Shown here one piece after another: positions 1 to 10,263 of a DNA stretch of 64,000 nt. The first letter of the stretch is position 1; each line of letters starts with the position of its first letter. Below the pieces are notes generated by a model. The model saw nothing but the letters and a program-made list of their open reading frames with translations. It had not been told where the DNA came from and made no database searches. The DNA lies in NCBI GenBank assembly GCA_018105865.1, contig CM030832.1, positions 11,717,656 to 11,781,655 on the forward strand. Reading direction: 5' to 3'. The DNA comes from Metaphire vulgaris (Eukaryota > Annelida > Clitellata > Crassiclitellata > Megascolecidae). Made by a program: the position numbers and the translations under genes.

Positions 1-316
1 CTGACTATAGTTGTACGAATGAATTCTTAGAATTTGCCTAGCTCAGATTTAAATCCTGGTCTCAGAAGCGTCCCAGTGGCTACTATGGCTTTAGCCATGG
101 GCGGCACACGTGATTTGCCCCTAAATATGCACAAACGTATATGATGATTGCTGAGAGCGCTACTTTGAGAATAGATTTGAATAAATGCTTTGAAAAATAA
201 TCATCCGTCATGCACGTTCTTGCTTCTTCTTTAGACGCCATGCATAGATTGTTGCGTCGGCGGCCATGGACCTCCGCTTTACACGATCTCTGGTGTTCCT
301 CAGGAGTTCAATGCAG

Positions 317-361
<45 letters not shown>
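317..361. repeat. (CTGT)n microsatellite
   Basis: About eleven perfect tandem CTGT units. Open frames across it are low-complexity artefacts. Confidence 0.95.
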
Positions 362-739
362 CTTCTCTTAGTCTGTCTGTGTACGATAGTTTGATCGTTG
401 GTTTCGTCTCGAACGCTTACCCTCCACCACGCCATTCACCACACGCGCAAACAATTTCATCAGCCCCTGCTTAATGGTTACCATTCGGCTTTGTTCCTCT
501 TCCGTCATCTGCAAAATTTCTTTGTCGTTTCTTTTATTCGTCCATTTGACTTTTAACATTCGAAAGCCATTTTAGCAATAGAAAGTAGAGCTGGGTCGAT
601 TACGATTATTTTTTCCGATTACGATTACGATTATTTTCGATTATTTTTCACGATTACGATTTCGATTACGATTACGGTTTTTTATATAATCGCGATTTCG
701 ATTTCGATTATTTCACAGTACCTTTAGAAACTGGCTTTC

Positions 740-1925
740 CCGCCATATTTTACAGTATTCGCAATCCTCTGTGTATCGATGTTCAGTTGGTCTTCAACAG
801 GGATATTTCTACACCCCTAACACCCCCCAACACCCCAATTTGAGGTCGACACCCCCAAAAATTTGGTAATGTGACAATGGTATGCATACAGAATGCATAT
901 TGATTAGCCCTGAACACCCTCAAACAGGCCCATTCAGAGGGGGGCCATTCGGCCCGGGCCTCCATCATTTGGGGGCCTCCCTTTGTTTCCTTGTCTAGAA
1001 TTCTGGGAGAGCTAGAAAGCTAAATAGCTACTACTAGAAGGGGCCTCACAATTTGGTGATGACCTTTTTTGCTTGTCGACAATTTTGAGATTTTGGGAAA
1101 GCTAGGAAGGTATTCTGCGGTCCTCAAAATTGGTGATGACCTTTTTTGCTTGTCGACAATTTTGGGATTTTGGGAAGGCTAGGAAGGTATTCTGCGGTCC
1201 TCAAAATTGGTGATTACCTTTTTTCGCTTGTCAAAATTTTAATTGTTGGGAAGGCTAGGAGAGGCCTCGAAATTCCAACTGGCCTGGGCCTCCTTCAGCC
1301 TCTGAAGGGGCCTGCCTTCAAATGGAGAAATACACCCCACAACTTTTATCCTCGGATGACTTTTTTTGCTTGTCAGACTTTTTGTGAGTCTCTTTAAGGT
1401 TTTTTTGCTTGTCAGCCTTTTTCGGTAGAGACTTCCAAATTTCGACACCCCCATGCAGATTTTCCCGACACCCCAAATTCACAATCCTACAATCCTAGAA
1501 ATAAACACCCTCCAGATTTTCCCGACACTCCACCCCAATTCACAATCCTAGAAATAACCCTGGTCTTCAATCTCCTTAAAGGATCGAGCCTGGGTGGCAA
1601 GACCGATATCGTCAGCGTATCCAAACTTCCTACCTATGGTATCCGGTAAGTCGTGTGTAGGCCTATAAGCCTACAAATTGAATAACATAGGTGCTAGAAC
1701 TGAACACTGTGTTAGACCGTTTCGCTGACGTCTCCAGGAGCTGACATCTTCTCCCAAGTGAACTAAGAACCGTCTGTCAGAGATGAGTAATTCCACAAGT
1801 TGACAGAACCAGGGTGGCAAATTGAGCGAGAGTTTGTACATTAAACCCGCATGCCACACCGCATCGAAAGCTGCTGTCAAATCCAGAAAGATGGTGCCTG
1901 TCTTTATACGCAGTTGAATCCATTT
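740..1925 (-). pseudogene. non-LTR retrotransposon reverse transcriptase fragment, interrupted
   Basis: On the minus strand 1880-1671 reads as a reverse transcriptase palm segment with a TAAFDAVWHAGL motif and, further on, a QCSVLAPMLFNL motif. The same protein resumes at about 1640-1563 with the catalytic motif FGYADDIGLA and continues across the inserted element at 798-1562 (IED...QLNID). It is truncated at both ends and lacks an endonuclease, so it is a dead Jockey/CR1-group fragment. Outer borders are approximate. Confidence 0.8.
798..1562. mobile_element. hAT-type MITE, family A (CAGGGWTATTTCTA TIR), copy 1
   Basis: It starts CAGGGATATTTCTA and ends TAGAAATAACCCTG. The perfect 8-bp duplication GTCTTCAA is at 790-797 and 1563-1570. 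Inside are three tandem ~77-bp units (about 1035-1275), each carrying GATGACCTTTTTTGCTTGTC or a variant (1058, 1135, 1211), plus two further copies near 1358 and 1398. There is no transposase, so it is non-autonomous. Confidence 0.9.
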
Positions 1926-2163
1926 TCAATGAAAATCTGATAATCAACGGTAAATTGATCTTTCTTTGAATCGGAAATATTGTATAATATAACTTACGGG
2001 AATAATCGAAAAATAATCGCGATTTCGATTATGTTTTCGACGATTATCGATTATTTCGATTTATTTAATAATCGTCTCGATTTCGATTTCGATTTTTCCA
2101 AAAATCGCGATTTCGATTACGATTTCGATTAATCGACCCACCTCTAATAGAAAGCATGCACGT

Positions 2164-2342
2164 CAGGGTTATTTCTAGAATTATCAATTTTGGGGGCGTC
2201 GGTCTCAAATTGGGAGGTGTTGAAGGGTGTTAGGGTGCATCTCTGGCTCGGATTGGAGAAATTTTGGGATGGGGTGGGGTGTCGGTCCAAAATTGGGGGG
2301 GCCTTGTGGAGGGAGGGTTTAGGGGGTGTAAAAATATCCCTG
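2164..2342. mobile_element. hAT-type MITE, family A, copy 2
   Basis: It begins CAGGGTTATTTCTAG and ends GTAAAAATATCCCTG. Flanks ATGCACGT (2156-2163) and ATACACGT (2343-2350) match at 7 of 8 bases. It is G-rich, lacks coding sequence, and is a shorter reverse-orientation relative of 798-1562. Confidence 0.85.
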
Positions 2343-2350
2343 ATACACGT

Positions 2351-3140
2351 TAAGCTGAGGGTAAAGCGTAATGGCATATTTGGCATTATTTATAGCATAG
2401 AATGCCACTGGTCCTTTGTTGATGCAGTCTGGCTGCCGGTAAATAATGAATTGTTGTTGTACGACTGGACACGCGTTGATATCAAAGCCAATACGTCAGC
2501 ATGAGTTACGACCAGCATTCAGCTTCGGTTCGTGCTTCCATTGATCTTAGGCTACTTTGGAGGCAGCGTCACCATCAAGCTAAGCAACACATCGATTGGT
2601 TGAAAGCGTCTACGTTCCGCGTCGCTTGACGACCGATACGCAACGATGAACAAGGCGCGTAGCCTATAATTATCATGAACTGTACGTATGCATCTCTGAC
2701 ATCGAGTCTAGTAAGGCTTTCGCTAGACGCGTCTGTCAAAATTGCACGTTTTAAAACGCGCTGTTAGGAGGCCTACTGTTATGCACTGACTATGTACCAA
2801 AAGTGTGGCACTCTGATTTCTAAAATGCGATCAGGCTAGCATAACGAGCAAGGCATAAGCTTAATATGATCCCACCAGGTGCAAATTGTACTCTCTTCTG
2901 CTTCTGCTGCTGCTGCTGCCGAAAACAATCGCTCTGAGCAAAACACTACTACTTCTACTACGATGCTTAGCAACCGTTGTCAACAAATAAGACAAAATAT
3001 TCCGTCGTGATCGTGAATAGAGAGAGTTGATGTTCTGTCTCAGTAGTTTCAGAAAGCGTCCGCCTCAACGGAGCCAAACGAATTCGCGTGAATCTGTTCA
3101 ATTTCAAATTCTCCTTTTCTAAATCTACCGTTAAGATAGT
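2351..3140 (+). promoter_or_regulatory. 5' flank of the Ig-receptor gene
   Basis: No element ends or coding exon are recognised here. A TACGTCA, a CRE-like sequence, lies at about 2491. The bases before the predicted start codon at 3141 have A at -3, acceptable for animal initiation. An ATG near 3030 opens a short out-of-frame reading frame ending before 3141, which would be a uORF only if transcription starts upstream of it. The transcription start is not identifiable. Confidence 0.35.
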
Positions 3141-3195
3141 ATGCGACTCCGAAATCCCAGTGCAATCTTCATCGTTTTACTTTCTGCGGTGACGG
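3141..3195 (+). CDS. Ig receptor exon 1: signal peptide
   Basis: Encodes an N-terminus with two Arg followed by a hydrophobic core and small residues (SAVTG), a typical signal peptide. The donor GTAAGC leaves phase 1, matching exon 2, where the split codon becomes Gly19. An ATG at 4332 in the second exon's frame lies upstream of the acceptor and is not needed. Confidence 0.85.
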
Positions 3196-5982
3196 GTAAG
3201 CGAATCGAACGGTTACGGACCACTGAACACACACCCCGTCAGCCAAAACGCATATCCGTTTTCATAACGATATCGATAACAATTTACAGCTATATAGACT
3301 ACAGAGCATTCCCATTAAACTAAACAAAAGCCAGGCCTTAACGGGTACAACTTCTATTATACAACAAAACTTCTTTTGTAAACAAAAATAAGTACAAGCA
3401 CAAGATAACGATTTATTTAATTAAATGCCCTCAACAGCATCACTACTCGCGCAGATTTTGTAGCTCTGTCAATGACTCAATGATCGAGGTGATTGCCATA
3501 CTCGAACCCAGTTGCGGTAGGCTGATTCTGCTCAAAATCGTCAGATCGGCGGAGCGCAATCTTAGGAGGAGATAGGCCAAGCCTCAAAGTTACGTCTTAA
3601 TTAAGACTCGGTCTAAAAGATGATAATGCGCTGCTTATACGAATCTAATCTAATCTAATCTTAAACTTCTATAGCGCCACTTTCATAATGCACAGGAGCA
3701 TCAACCGATGGCACACCAAATCCAAATCACTAAAGATCCAGGTCAAATCCAGGGTATCCGGCCGAACAAACGGGTGACAGTCTATGGTGGATAAGCCCGG
3801 TCAAAAAGATGGGTCTTTGATCTTGCTCTAAAAATTTGTAATGAATCTGCAATGCGAACATGCTGAGGCAATGAGTTCCAGAGTTTTGGGGCGGCCACTG
3901 AGAAAGCACGAGAACCAAGTATACGAAGTGATGATGGTAATGAATGATTCCAGATCTAGTGGAAACAAGCCTGAGAAACAACTAGTGTCAACGACTGCGC
4001 ACAAAATTAGAAGCGCCCGCAGAAATTTTTAGGGGGGGGGGTATAGCACAGTGGTCACGGTTACGCCACATAAATTTTTCGAGGGACAAAACACACTTTA
4101 GCACAATGGTCACGGTTAATACTTTAGCTAGGGTTACAAATCTCAGTTTGAAATATTGATATTTGCATTTTCCGGGGTACAAGTGCCCCCTCTTACCCTA
4201 ATGTGCAGGCGCCCATGCTGACATCTTAAAGCGCAAGTAATCTCTACGCAACTGACTAAACTGAAACTTAACTATCACAACTTTGACATTGATAAGAGAT
4301 GATTGTCTGCATATTAAAATAAGACAGCGCGGTGCATCGTGGCAATGTTGAGATGTTGAAAATACTAAGTCGCTGTCGATTTAATTTAATGCAACATCCT
4401 ATAGGTTTAAGTGATGCCATCTCGATCACAATCAAGCCGCTCGTTGTTCGAGAATTCGTAGACAAGTACATGATAACATGCCAATATACGGCGCCTGCCG
4501 CCGGAAACACTTCGACGACTGGCGTCCTCAGAATAACTCGCCTGACAAACTACGAAGTCGTCTACTCCTACGACTTCGGCATATCTCAAGAGATCATCTC
4601 TAGCAGCGTGAAGGTACAGTACTCCAACACAAGATGCATTGTAGTATTTCTATTATACACTATAGTTTATGAATCCATGAATATTAACAGCATTAACTCT
4701 CGCACTGATATAGGCTTTGTTCATAGCGTCTTCTGCTAAAGAGAAAGTGCTTACCACACCCCTGGCTCTTCCCGACCCAGCCTTTGAAAATTGCATATTG
4801 TTTTATATACGAATCCCCCGCGCTGATGTAGGCTACAACGGCGTAGAGGCGAGTCCCCCGGGTGACGGATGTGCTCCCCTATTCCGGAATCCTGGATACG
4901 CCACTGATATATATATATATACACATAATATTCATCACTTTTATTGTAATATTGGTTACTTTTATTGTATATATAATTATATACAAATTATTGCATATGA
5001 ATGAATGACTCGTATCTTTTTTGCAGAGTCGATCAACCGCCTACCTTAACCAGACTACCGCCACCCTCATCTTGCAAGTGGACGTTGCCGTAGCAACCGA
5101 TTCTGGTCTCTACAACTGTTCTCTGACCGACGTCACATCAGCGTACTACGCGTACGCGACCATTCCTGTCCCTCTCAACGTCTCCGGTACGCGAGACTAT
5201 TGCTTCATTTCTTTTGCACTCGTTACTCTGCAGCCATCATTCGCTTCTGTACGATTTTCTTATTAATACTATTGCGATTGGTATTATTATTATTTTGTAC
5301 ACGTTCATTCAGGTCCCCACTTCACGGAATAATTCGCTAGAATCAGACTCGCTTGTTCGAAACCAAGACTCCAAAACTTTAAAGTCCAAGACTAAGGCCA
5401 AAACCTTGACTAAAATCAATGAGAAAGAGAATGGTAGTAGGCACCGTGCATGACGTTCATGGGTCAGGCAGTGGCGTAGCGAGGAGGGACGGTGGGGGCG
5501 AACCTCCCCAGGCGGCACTTGCTCTAGGGACGGCATTTTCGAGAAAACCCTTTTTTGCATATGAAAAAATTTGTAGGAAGTAGCGATAAGGTGTTTTTGC
5601 CTGTCAAGATTTCAACGAAAAAGCGGCAATTTTTTTCGCCCCGGGGTCACTTTGCCTCGCTACGCCACTGGGGTCAGGGAAGCTAACTACCCGTACATGG
5701 TTACCCTTTGGCGTAGCCACTGGGGCGGGCCCCTATTCTGGCTGGGATCAATCGCGTGAGATTTGCGCCAAACCGAGGAGGAGTAGGAGGAGGAAGAGGA
5801 GGAGGAGGAGGAGGAGGAGGTAGCACGGTGGAAGAAACTACCGTGAATGTGTCAAGAACTGAGACTGACTCTGAACAGTTCCTGCGGAAACTCGAAATAT
5901 TCTTCTTTCAGAAATCATTTGGACTGTAAAGCGTTCTTGATTTTGAGCTTTCTTCATGTGTACTGCGCTATATAAGTCGGCT

Positions 5983-6056
<74 letters not shown>

Positions 6057-9000
6057 TGCTTGACGAGCATCTAATTTGCTCGTCGGGGACTTTTTACTCG
6101 AGCGTGTCCCCCCTATTCCTGAACACTGGCTACGCCACTGATGGTTACGGAATACCGGCTAAGCTGCCATCTGTTGTACCACTGTGTTTCTCATGGCATC
6201 ATGTATTCCGATAATTATGTTTTCCTCTTATGTTTTCCTAAAAGGTTGTGCGAATGGATCGCTGGTTAGATACGTGTCGCAGTGTTCGTCTCTGCACGAC
6301 GGCGATTCGTGTTCGATAGCGTGCGTTTCGTCCGATGTCAACGCGATGGTTTCTCTCTCACGAAATTACGACGGTTCATCGCCGTAAGTATTCGAGTACG
6401 ATTCGAGGCACGACTTTCTTTAGATCCCTTCTGCAACGTGCCTCGACGCGCATTTCCAGACAGAAACCTATATAGTACCGTAATAATAAGTTTCCGGATG
6501 AACTTCTGAAAGTGTTCGTGTGTTCCGAACTTCCGTCTCCGCCAGACCCGACTAAGAAAATGTATTAGTACATAAGTAGGTAAGTCAGTCTATCGATGTG
6601 CATTATCACTGAACTGTAAACCTTACCCAAGGCCAGATTGGCCTCGGCTTTCTTCCGCCAATGTGTAGCCTAGAAGGACCTGTAGGACTGATCTGACATC
6701 TTGTTCAGCACGTTCTTAAACATTTTAACTTGATCTATAGAAAAAAATCATACAAAAAACATAGGCCTACATACATACTTACTACATACGTGCATGCATG
6801 CATGCATACATACACGCATACACATACTAGATATTTATTTTGCGCCTGTTACAAGGGTATTACAGGTTTAATTATAAATAACTATTTAATTTCAACAACT
6901 CGCAGATTCTAAAAAAAGATCTTCACATTCTAAAACAATGTTCATTAGGCTACTTGTAATGCTAAAAATGTTTTCTTTGCAGTTTGATTTCCAACGTGAG
7001 TGAGATCAACTACACGATAGCCGCAGTTGTGAATGCAGATTACGGAGCGTACTACTGTTACGTCATGTCGACTGCCTGCACTTCGATGAAAGAATCCGCA
7101 ATAACACCTTTCTCAGGTAGATGTATGGACAGACATGAGCTTGATAATCTGGAATGTGACACAGGAAAACTGTTTGCATGCAGGACCGATATGGATATGC
7201 AGCCTGTGTATTCTTACGCATGTTATTAAACGTTTTAAATTGATCTCCAAAAACAGAATTCGGATAGCTTCTTTTCATGCAGTAACTGGGGCAGATTTAG
7301 ATCATTTAGGTCCAGCTATACGGCCTAGATCTGTTCTATACGAAACTACGAGACCTATAGACCTCTATTACTGTATCTCTAGCAGAGGCAGTGACACGGC
7401 TAATCCTATGGGAAAGTGTCTAGAAGCCAATGATCTGCTGACTATCGCAACCAGTGGCGTCAATCTGTAGTAAAAGTTGTGAGGGTCCACCTGTTGTTGT
7501 GCCAGCTTGTGCTATGCTGAAGGAGCCTCCCATGTACTCTTTTTAACATAATTCTTATTACTGCACTTATAAATGTTCCAAAGTACCATTTGCTCATTAT
7601 ATCTACTATCTAGCTAATACAATTTAGTAAATAATCTTACAATGGTACAATATAGATTTATTCAGATTTTTGTGATGGTCCAATGCCATATGGACCCTCA
7701 CAACCACATTTCTGTGAGAGTCCGGACCCAAGGACCCTCACGGGATTGACGCCACTGATCGCAAAGTAGACCTATTGCTGTTGCGTTGTCTGTTTCCACA
7801 TAAGCGCAAAAAATTAATATTCTCTTTCGGGCATTATTACTAAGTTGTGGTCTAGCGACAAAAGAAACTACGCCGACATATTATAATCACAACGGAATTT
7901 AACATATTAAATGCAATGCGATCTGTGTCTTGATAAACAGTGACTACGACTCCTGCTAAGGATACGAATGGAACGAACTGTAGCAACGGCTGTCGGACTG
8001 GGATTCCCGGTTGGGGAATCGCACTGATTGTCATCGCTTGCGTCGTCGTCGTCGTCATCATCATTCTCATCATACTCTTCGTTCTCCATAAGAAAGGACT
8101 CTTTCGTCGGAAGGGTAAATAATGAGCAACAGCAGTGTTTTATCCAGACCTGTTAGGGGGCAGATCTCCCAAACCTCAAAATCTCCCCCCCCACCACAAT
8201 ACCAGCATTGAAAAATAAGTTTAGCATCGGACCATGCCTCTTGCCCTCCAGCCATGTCATTCCCCTCACCCAAAGGCCTGGAGTCTGGATAAAACACTGA
8301 GTAACAGTGTATCGCATAGTATCGCAAGTATCATGGTGCCAGTATGTGACAGTGAATTCTCAAATTGGGTAGAAGGCCTGTACGACGCTGCTAATGCCTT
8401 AAGTCCTACAAGATACTTATAATTAAATGATACGATATATAGTTGATTATTACTCGTTATGATAATACTGTAATTGAAACTGGCAGCAGGAATGCAGGAC
8501 TTTCATAGCAGAAGAGTTCTTTAAAAAACTTAGCATGATTTAAAGTGGCTTAGGAGGCATTACTGCCTGTGTGAAAGCCACTAGGGGCACTAACGGGGCT
8601 TGAACCCGCTCCGTCAGTCTGACGCTCCAGCACGTAACCCACTCTGCCATCTTCCGTCCCCTAGCAAGTCAGGGTTGAACCGAAGGTTGCTGCACAATGA
8701 TAGGGTCGGATTCGAACCCGATACCCACCGACTGCGTATCAAGAACCTTACCACTACTCCATCGCGTCCCGACCTATGTCAAGTCACTATTTTCTAGACC
8801 TTCTCGACAAGTAGGATAACAGGTAGCTCGAACTTCGCACCGGTCCTGTAAGCTTGCTTCTAGACCGTTTGTTTTAAAACGTGGATGATGGAAAAATGGG
8901 GGCATAACCCTATATCTTTCCCATTCCCTAGTCTGGCCTCTCACAAAGTGGCTGATGGAGTTCGAGCCTAGAGCCTAGTCTGCGTCTCTATGACTTAATC

Positions 9001-9937
9001 ATCCAATTAACGTATGGTAATTTGGTAACGTGGATTAGTTGTAGTTTTCTGTTTTCATTCAGAAGGTGAAGTCCAACCAGACAACACGCGACGTGCCGTA
9101 GCGAATGACAACTTCGCGATGTCAAAGTAAGCATCCAAGAAGGATAAAGATAAAAACAGACCTACTGTAATTTCTACTGTCTAGACTCTAGACCCTAACT
9201 TGTAGACACTTAATTTGCTTCATTCCATCGAATCTGCAAGCTAACCCAGCGTGATTAGCATAGACCTAATAACAATTACTAATTTACTATTAGGCAAATA
9301 GTCCTAGACGGGCTATATTTGGTAAGTTTGTAATTGCTCAGATCGAAGTGAGGTCTTTATAAACGAGCCTATAGATAAAATAAAATAACTGGTTTATTTT
9401 AAGTCATAAGTGAATTCTCTCATATTTTGAAGATCTTTTGAATTCACGTTTTCATTGTCGATCTTCAAAGTAGCCTAAGTGTTAGTGGTCTAAAAAGTCT
9501 ATTAAATCAGGATTGGTTGTCATCAGTCTTAGTTAGTTTAAGTCCATGTCTAATCTTTCAGGACGAACGACACAAGTGACAAAAACGGAAAAGGGTGGAA
9601 GAAGGACAAGAAAAGCAACGAGACCAATGCTCAGCCCGTGAATTTCCCGGAAGTGAAGACACGCAAGAACATGCTTCCTCCGTTGACCACGACCGGAAAC
9701 ATGCGTGCCTCCGAGAACGATCGCTCGCTAGATGGACCCGCAAGCGGACGTCCTCTGCCGAAGAGAAGGGCGTCGAACGACGAAAACAACTCGCCGCCGG
9801 ACGGACGTCGTCGAGGCAGTCTTGGCAGACGTCAGTCGATCGACGATGGATCTCCAGACAGAGGCAACAAGCTGCCTTCGATAAGAGAACCGACAAGAGA
9901 TTATGGCGCCGACGACGAGGAAAACGATAGATTCTAG
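3141..9937 (+). CDS. two-Ig-domain type I transmembrane receptor (8 exons, 436 aa)
   Basis: Predicted cell-surface immunoglobulin-superfamily protein; ligand unknown and no ortholog recognised. Exons: 3141-3195, 4405-4613, 5027-5186, 6245-6383, 6983-7116, 7941-8114, 9063-9126, 9562-9937. All introns are GT-AG, with phases 1,0,1,2,1,1,2. The sum is 1311 nt, exactly 437 codons with the stop. Order: signal peptide (1-19, hydrophobic IFIVLLSAV), Ig1 (20-141), Ig2 (142-232), stalk and membrane helix (233-290), cytoplasmic tail (to 436). Each Ig unit is bounded by phase-1 introns, as in shuffled extracellular domains. Nine N-x-S/T sites lie in the ectodomain. Introns 3, 5 and 6 carry hAT-type MITEs. 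The exact phase agreement across seven junctions is the main evidence; expression is inferred. Confidence 0.88.
3640..3955 (-). pseudogene. 3' end of a non-LTR retrotransposon in Ig-receptor intron 1
   Basis: Read on the minus strand, 3950-3740 gives the C-terminal signature of CR1/Jockey-group polymerases (FSVAAPKLWNSLPQHVR, then KTHLFDRAYP). A 3' untranslated part with GCGCTATAGAAG and a terminal (GATTA)n-type tail follows at about 3662-3640. It is 5'-truncated. The rest of intron 1 (3196-4404) shows nothing else I can name apart from a G10 tract at 4031-4040. Confidence 0.75.
4405..5186 (+). CDS. Ig receptor exons 2-3: first Ig domain
   Basis: Exons 4405-4613 and 5027-5186, joined in phase 0 inside the domain, form a V-like fold. 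The strand-B cysteine is in YMITCQY (Cys44) and the strand-F motif is DSGLYNC (Cys119), the D-x-G-x-Y-x-C signature. No tryptophan is present in the segment between the cysteines where Ig domains normally keep one. N-glycosylation sequons are NTS, NQT, NCS and NVS. The donor at 5187 leaves phase 1, the usual border of an Ig cassette. Confidence 0.85.
5469..5670. mobile_element. hAT-type MITE, family B (CAGTGGCGTAGC TIR)
   Basis: Starts CAGTGGCGTAGCGAGG and ends CCTCGCTACGCCACTG, with a perfect 8-bp duplication GGGTCAGG at 5461-5468 and 5671-5678. It lies in intron 3 of the Ig receptor and contains a weak copy of the shared core (GTTTTTGCCTGTCAAG). Confidence 0.92.
5705..6140. mobile_element. 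family B element with a retrotransposon tail and (AAT)n inside
   Basis: Ends resemble TTGGCGTAGCC and GGCTACGCCACTG; the duplication ATGGTTAC is exact at 5697-5704 and 6141-6148. The interior holds a (GGA)n run (5786-5821), then a 3'-UTR-like segment of a CR1-type retrotransposon (GTGTACTGCGCTATATAAG) with its (AAT)n tail (about 5985-6055). In intron 3 of the Ig receptor. Confidence 0.82.
6245..7116 (+). CDS. Ig receptor exons 4-5: second Ig domain
   Basis: Exons 6245-6383 and 6983-7116 join in phase 2. The domain ends with the strand-F signature ADYGAYYCYV. It has several extra cysteines (GC, QC, SC, AC before the F strand and AC after), suggesting one or more added disulfides, and again no core Trp. 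Sequons are NGS, NVS and NYT. The acceptor before exon 5 (TTTTCTTTGCAG) is strong. The cassette opens and closes in phase 1. Confidence 0.82.
7452..7757. mobile_element. hAT-type MITE (CAGTGGCGTCAATC TIR)
   Basis: The ends CAGTGGCGTCAATC and GATTGACGCCACTG are perfect inverted repeats. Flanks ATCGCAAC (7444-7451) and ATCGCAAA (7758-7765) match at 7 of 8. A second inverted pair, GTGAGGGTCC/GGACCCTCAC, lies inside. In intron 5 of the Ig receptor. Confidence 0.9.
7941..8114 (+). CDS. Ig receptor exon 6: stalk and transmembrane helix
   Basis: A Thr/Asn-rich stalk with two sequons (NGT, NCS) and two Cys is followed by a ~25-residue Val/Ile/Leu run (about residues 258-283) and the stop-transfer HKKGLFRRKG. 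The donor sits inside a Gly codon. If this intron is retained, translation stops two codons later at TAA 8120-8122, giving an almost tailless receptor. The helix has no acidic or basic residue, so DAP12-type pairing through a charge is not suggested. Confidence 0.87.
8133..8299. mobile_element. hAT-type MITE, family C (CAGTGTTTTATCCAG TIR)
   Basis: The ends CAGTGTTTTATCCAGAC and GTCTGGATAAAACACTG are inverted; flanks AGCAACAG and AGTAACAG match at 7 of 8. It starts 18 bases after the exon 6 donor of the Ig receptor. Related copies are at 56207-56543 and 56281-56456. Confidence 0.88.
8528..8665 (-). repeat. tRNA-derived SINE, copy 1
   Basis: Read on the minus strand it opens with a tRNA-like head with an A-box-like TGGCAGAGTGGGTTACG and a B-box-like GGTTCAAGCCC. 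A hairpin follows (AGTGGCTTTCACACAGGCAG ... AAGCCACT), and it ends in a T run. Copies of the same unit are at 36425-37060 (split) and 60841-60985. In intron 6 of the Ig receptor. Confidence 0.75.
8697..8770 (-). repeat. tRNA-like sequence, probably a second SINE head
   Basis: On the minus strand it reads with A-box-like TGGAGTAGTGGTAAGG and a perfect B box GGTTCGAATCC. The acceptor-stem ends do not pair well and it abuts another SINE, so I take it as SINE-derived, not a functional tRNA gene. Confidence 0.6.
9063..9937 (+). CDS. Ig receptor exons 7-8: cytoplasmic tail
   Basis: Exon 7 (9063-9126) and exon 8 (9562-9937) give about 146 residues, low in hydrophobics and rich in Lys, Arg, Asn, Asp, Ser and Pro, probably disordered. 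Three basophilic kinase consensus sites are closely spaced: KRRAS, RRRGS and GRRQS. There is a proline patch RPLPKR, but no ITAM, ITIM or death-fold motif; the only tyrosine context is RDYGAD near the C-terminus. The stop codon is TAG. The minus-strand frame over the same bases (9956-9558) is a shadow. Confidence 0.82.
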
Positions 9938-10073
9938 AAATAGTCCGACAGCTCAATTACCCTCTATCTTGTTAATTTTAAGAAAAGACAAAATTTTGAC
10001 AGGTCGTTAAATTCGTTAATAGATGTTGTTGATCGAGATTTCAGTACATCTGATGATCTGCCTGCCTTCGCTG

Positions 10074-10263
10074 CATTAGCGTCGCCACGGGGGGGGGGCA
10101 AATGGGGGCAACTGCCCCCCCAACCTGCCCCAGACCACCTACCAGATTCGCGCAAATCCGGTGAGAAAGTTTTTTGTGAAGGGGGGGGGTAGGGGTTGGT
10201 AAGGAATCTGACACGCCAGACCCCTTTTGCCCCCCCAACCAAAAATTCCTGGCGACGCCACTG
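10074..10263. mobile_element. family B-like MITE downstream of the Ig-receptor stop
   Basis: Ends CATTAGCGTCGCCA and TGGCGACGCCACTG with the exact 8-bp duplication CTTCGCTG at 10066-10073 and 10264-10271. Long G and C runs lie inside. If the mRNA uses the first AATAAA at 10753, this element is in the 3' UTR. Confidence 0.9.

Larger units (their letters stand above)
586..2146. mobile_element. hAT-type TIR element carrying nested insertions
   Basis: The ends are inverted copies of TAGAG(C/G)TGGGTCGATTA, and both arms are rich in GATTACGATT/AATCG units (about 598-715 and 2003-2140). It is bounded by a perfect 8-bp duplication ATAGAAAG at 578-585 and 2147-2154. Eight-base duplications are characteristic of hAT transposition. 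The interior holds a non-LTR retrotransposon fragment, which in turn holds another hAT-type element (798-1562), so three insertion events are stacked here. Confidence 0.85.

Noticed and set aside
1035..1275. three ~77-bp tandem units as a possible CRISPR array
   Set aside because: Units are contiguous with no unique spacers, inside a TIR element in animal DNA.
4332..4404. ATG at 4332 as start of the Ig protein
   Set aside because: The acceptor at 4403-4404 joins exon 1 in phase and supplies a signal peptide; the upstream part lacks one.
8697..8770. functional tRNA gene
   Set aside because: A and B boxes are present but stems pair poorly and the copy adjoins another SINE.
9558..9956. 132-codon minus-strand frame opposite the receptor tail
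   Set aside because: It is the antisense of exon 8, which splices in phase; the Arg/Ser-rich composition reflects the coding strand.
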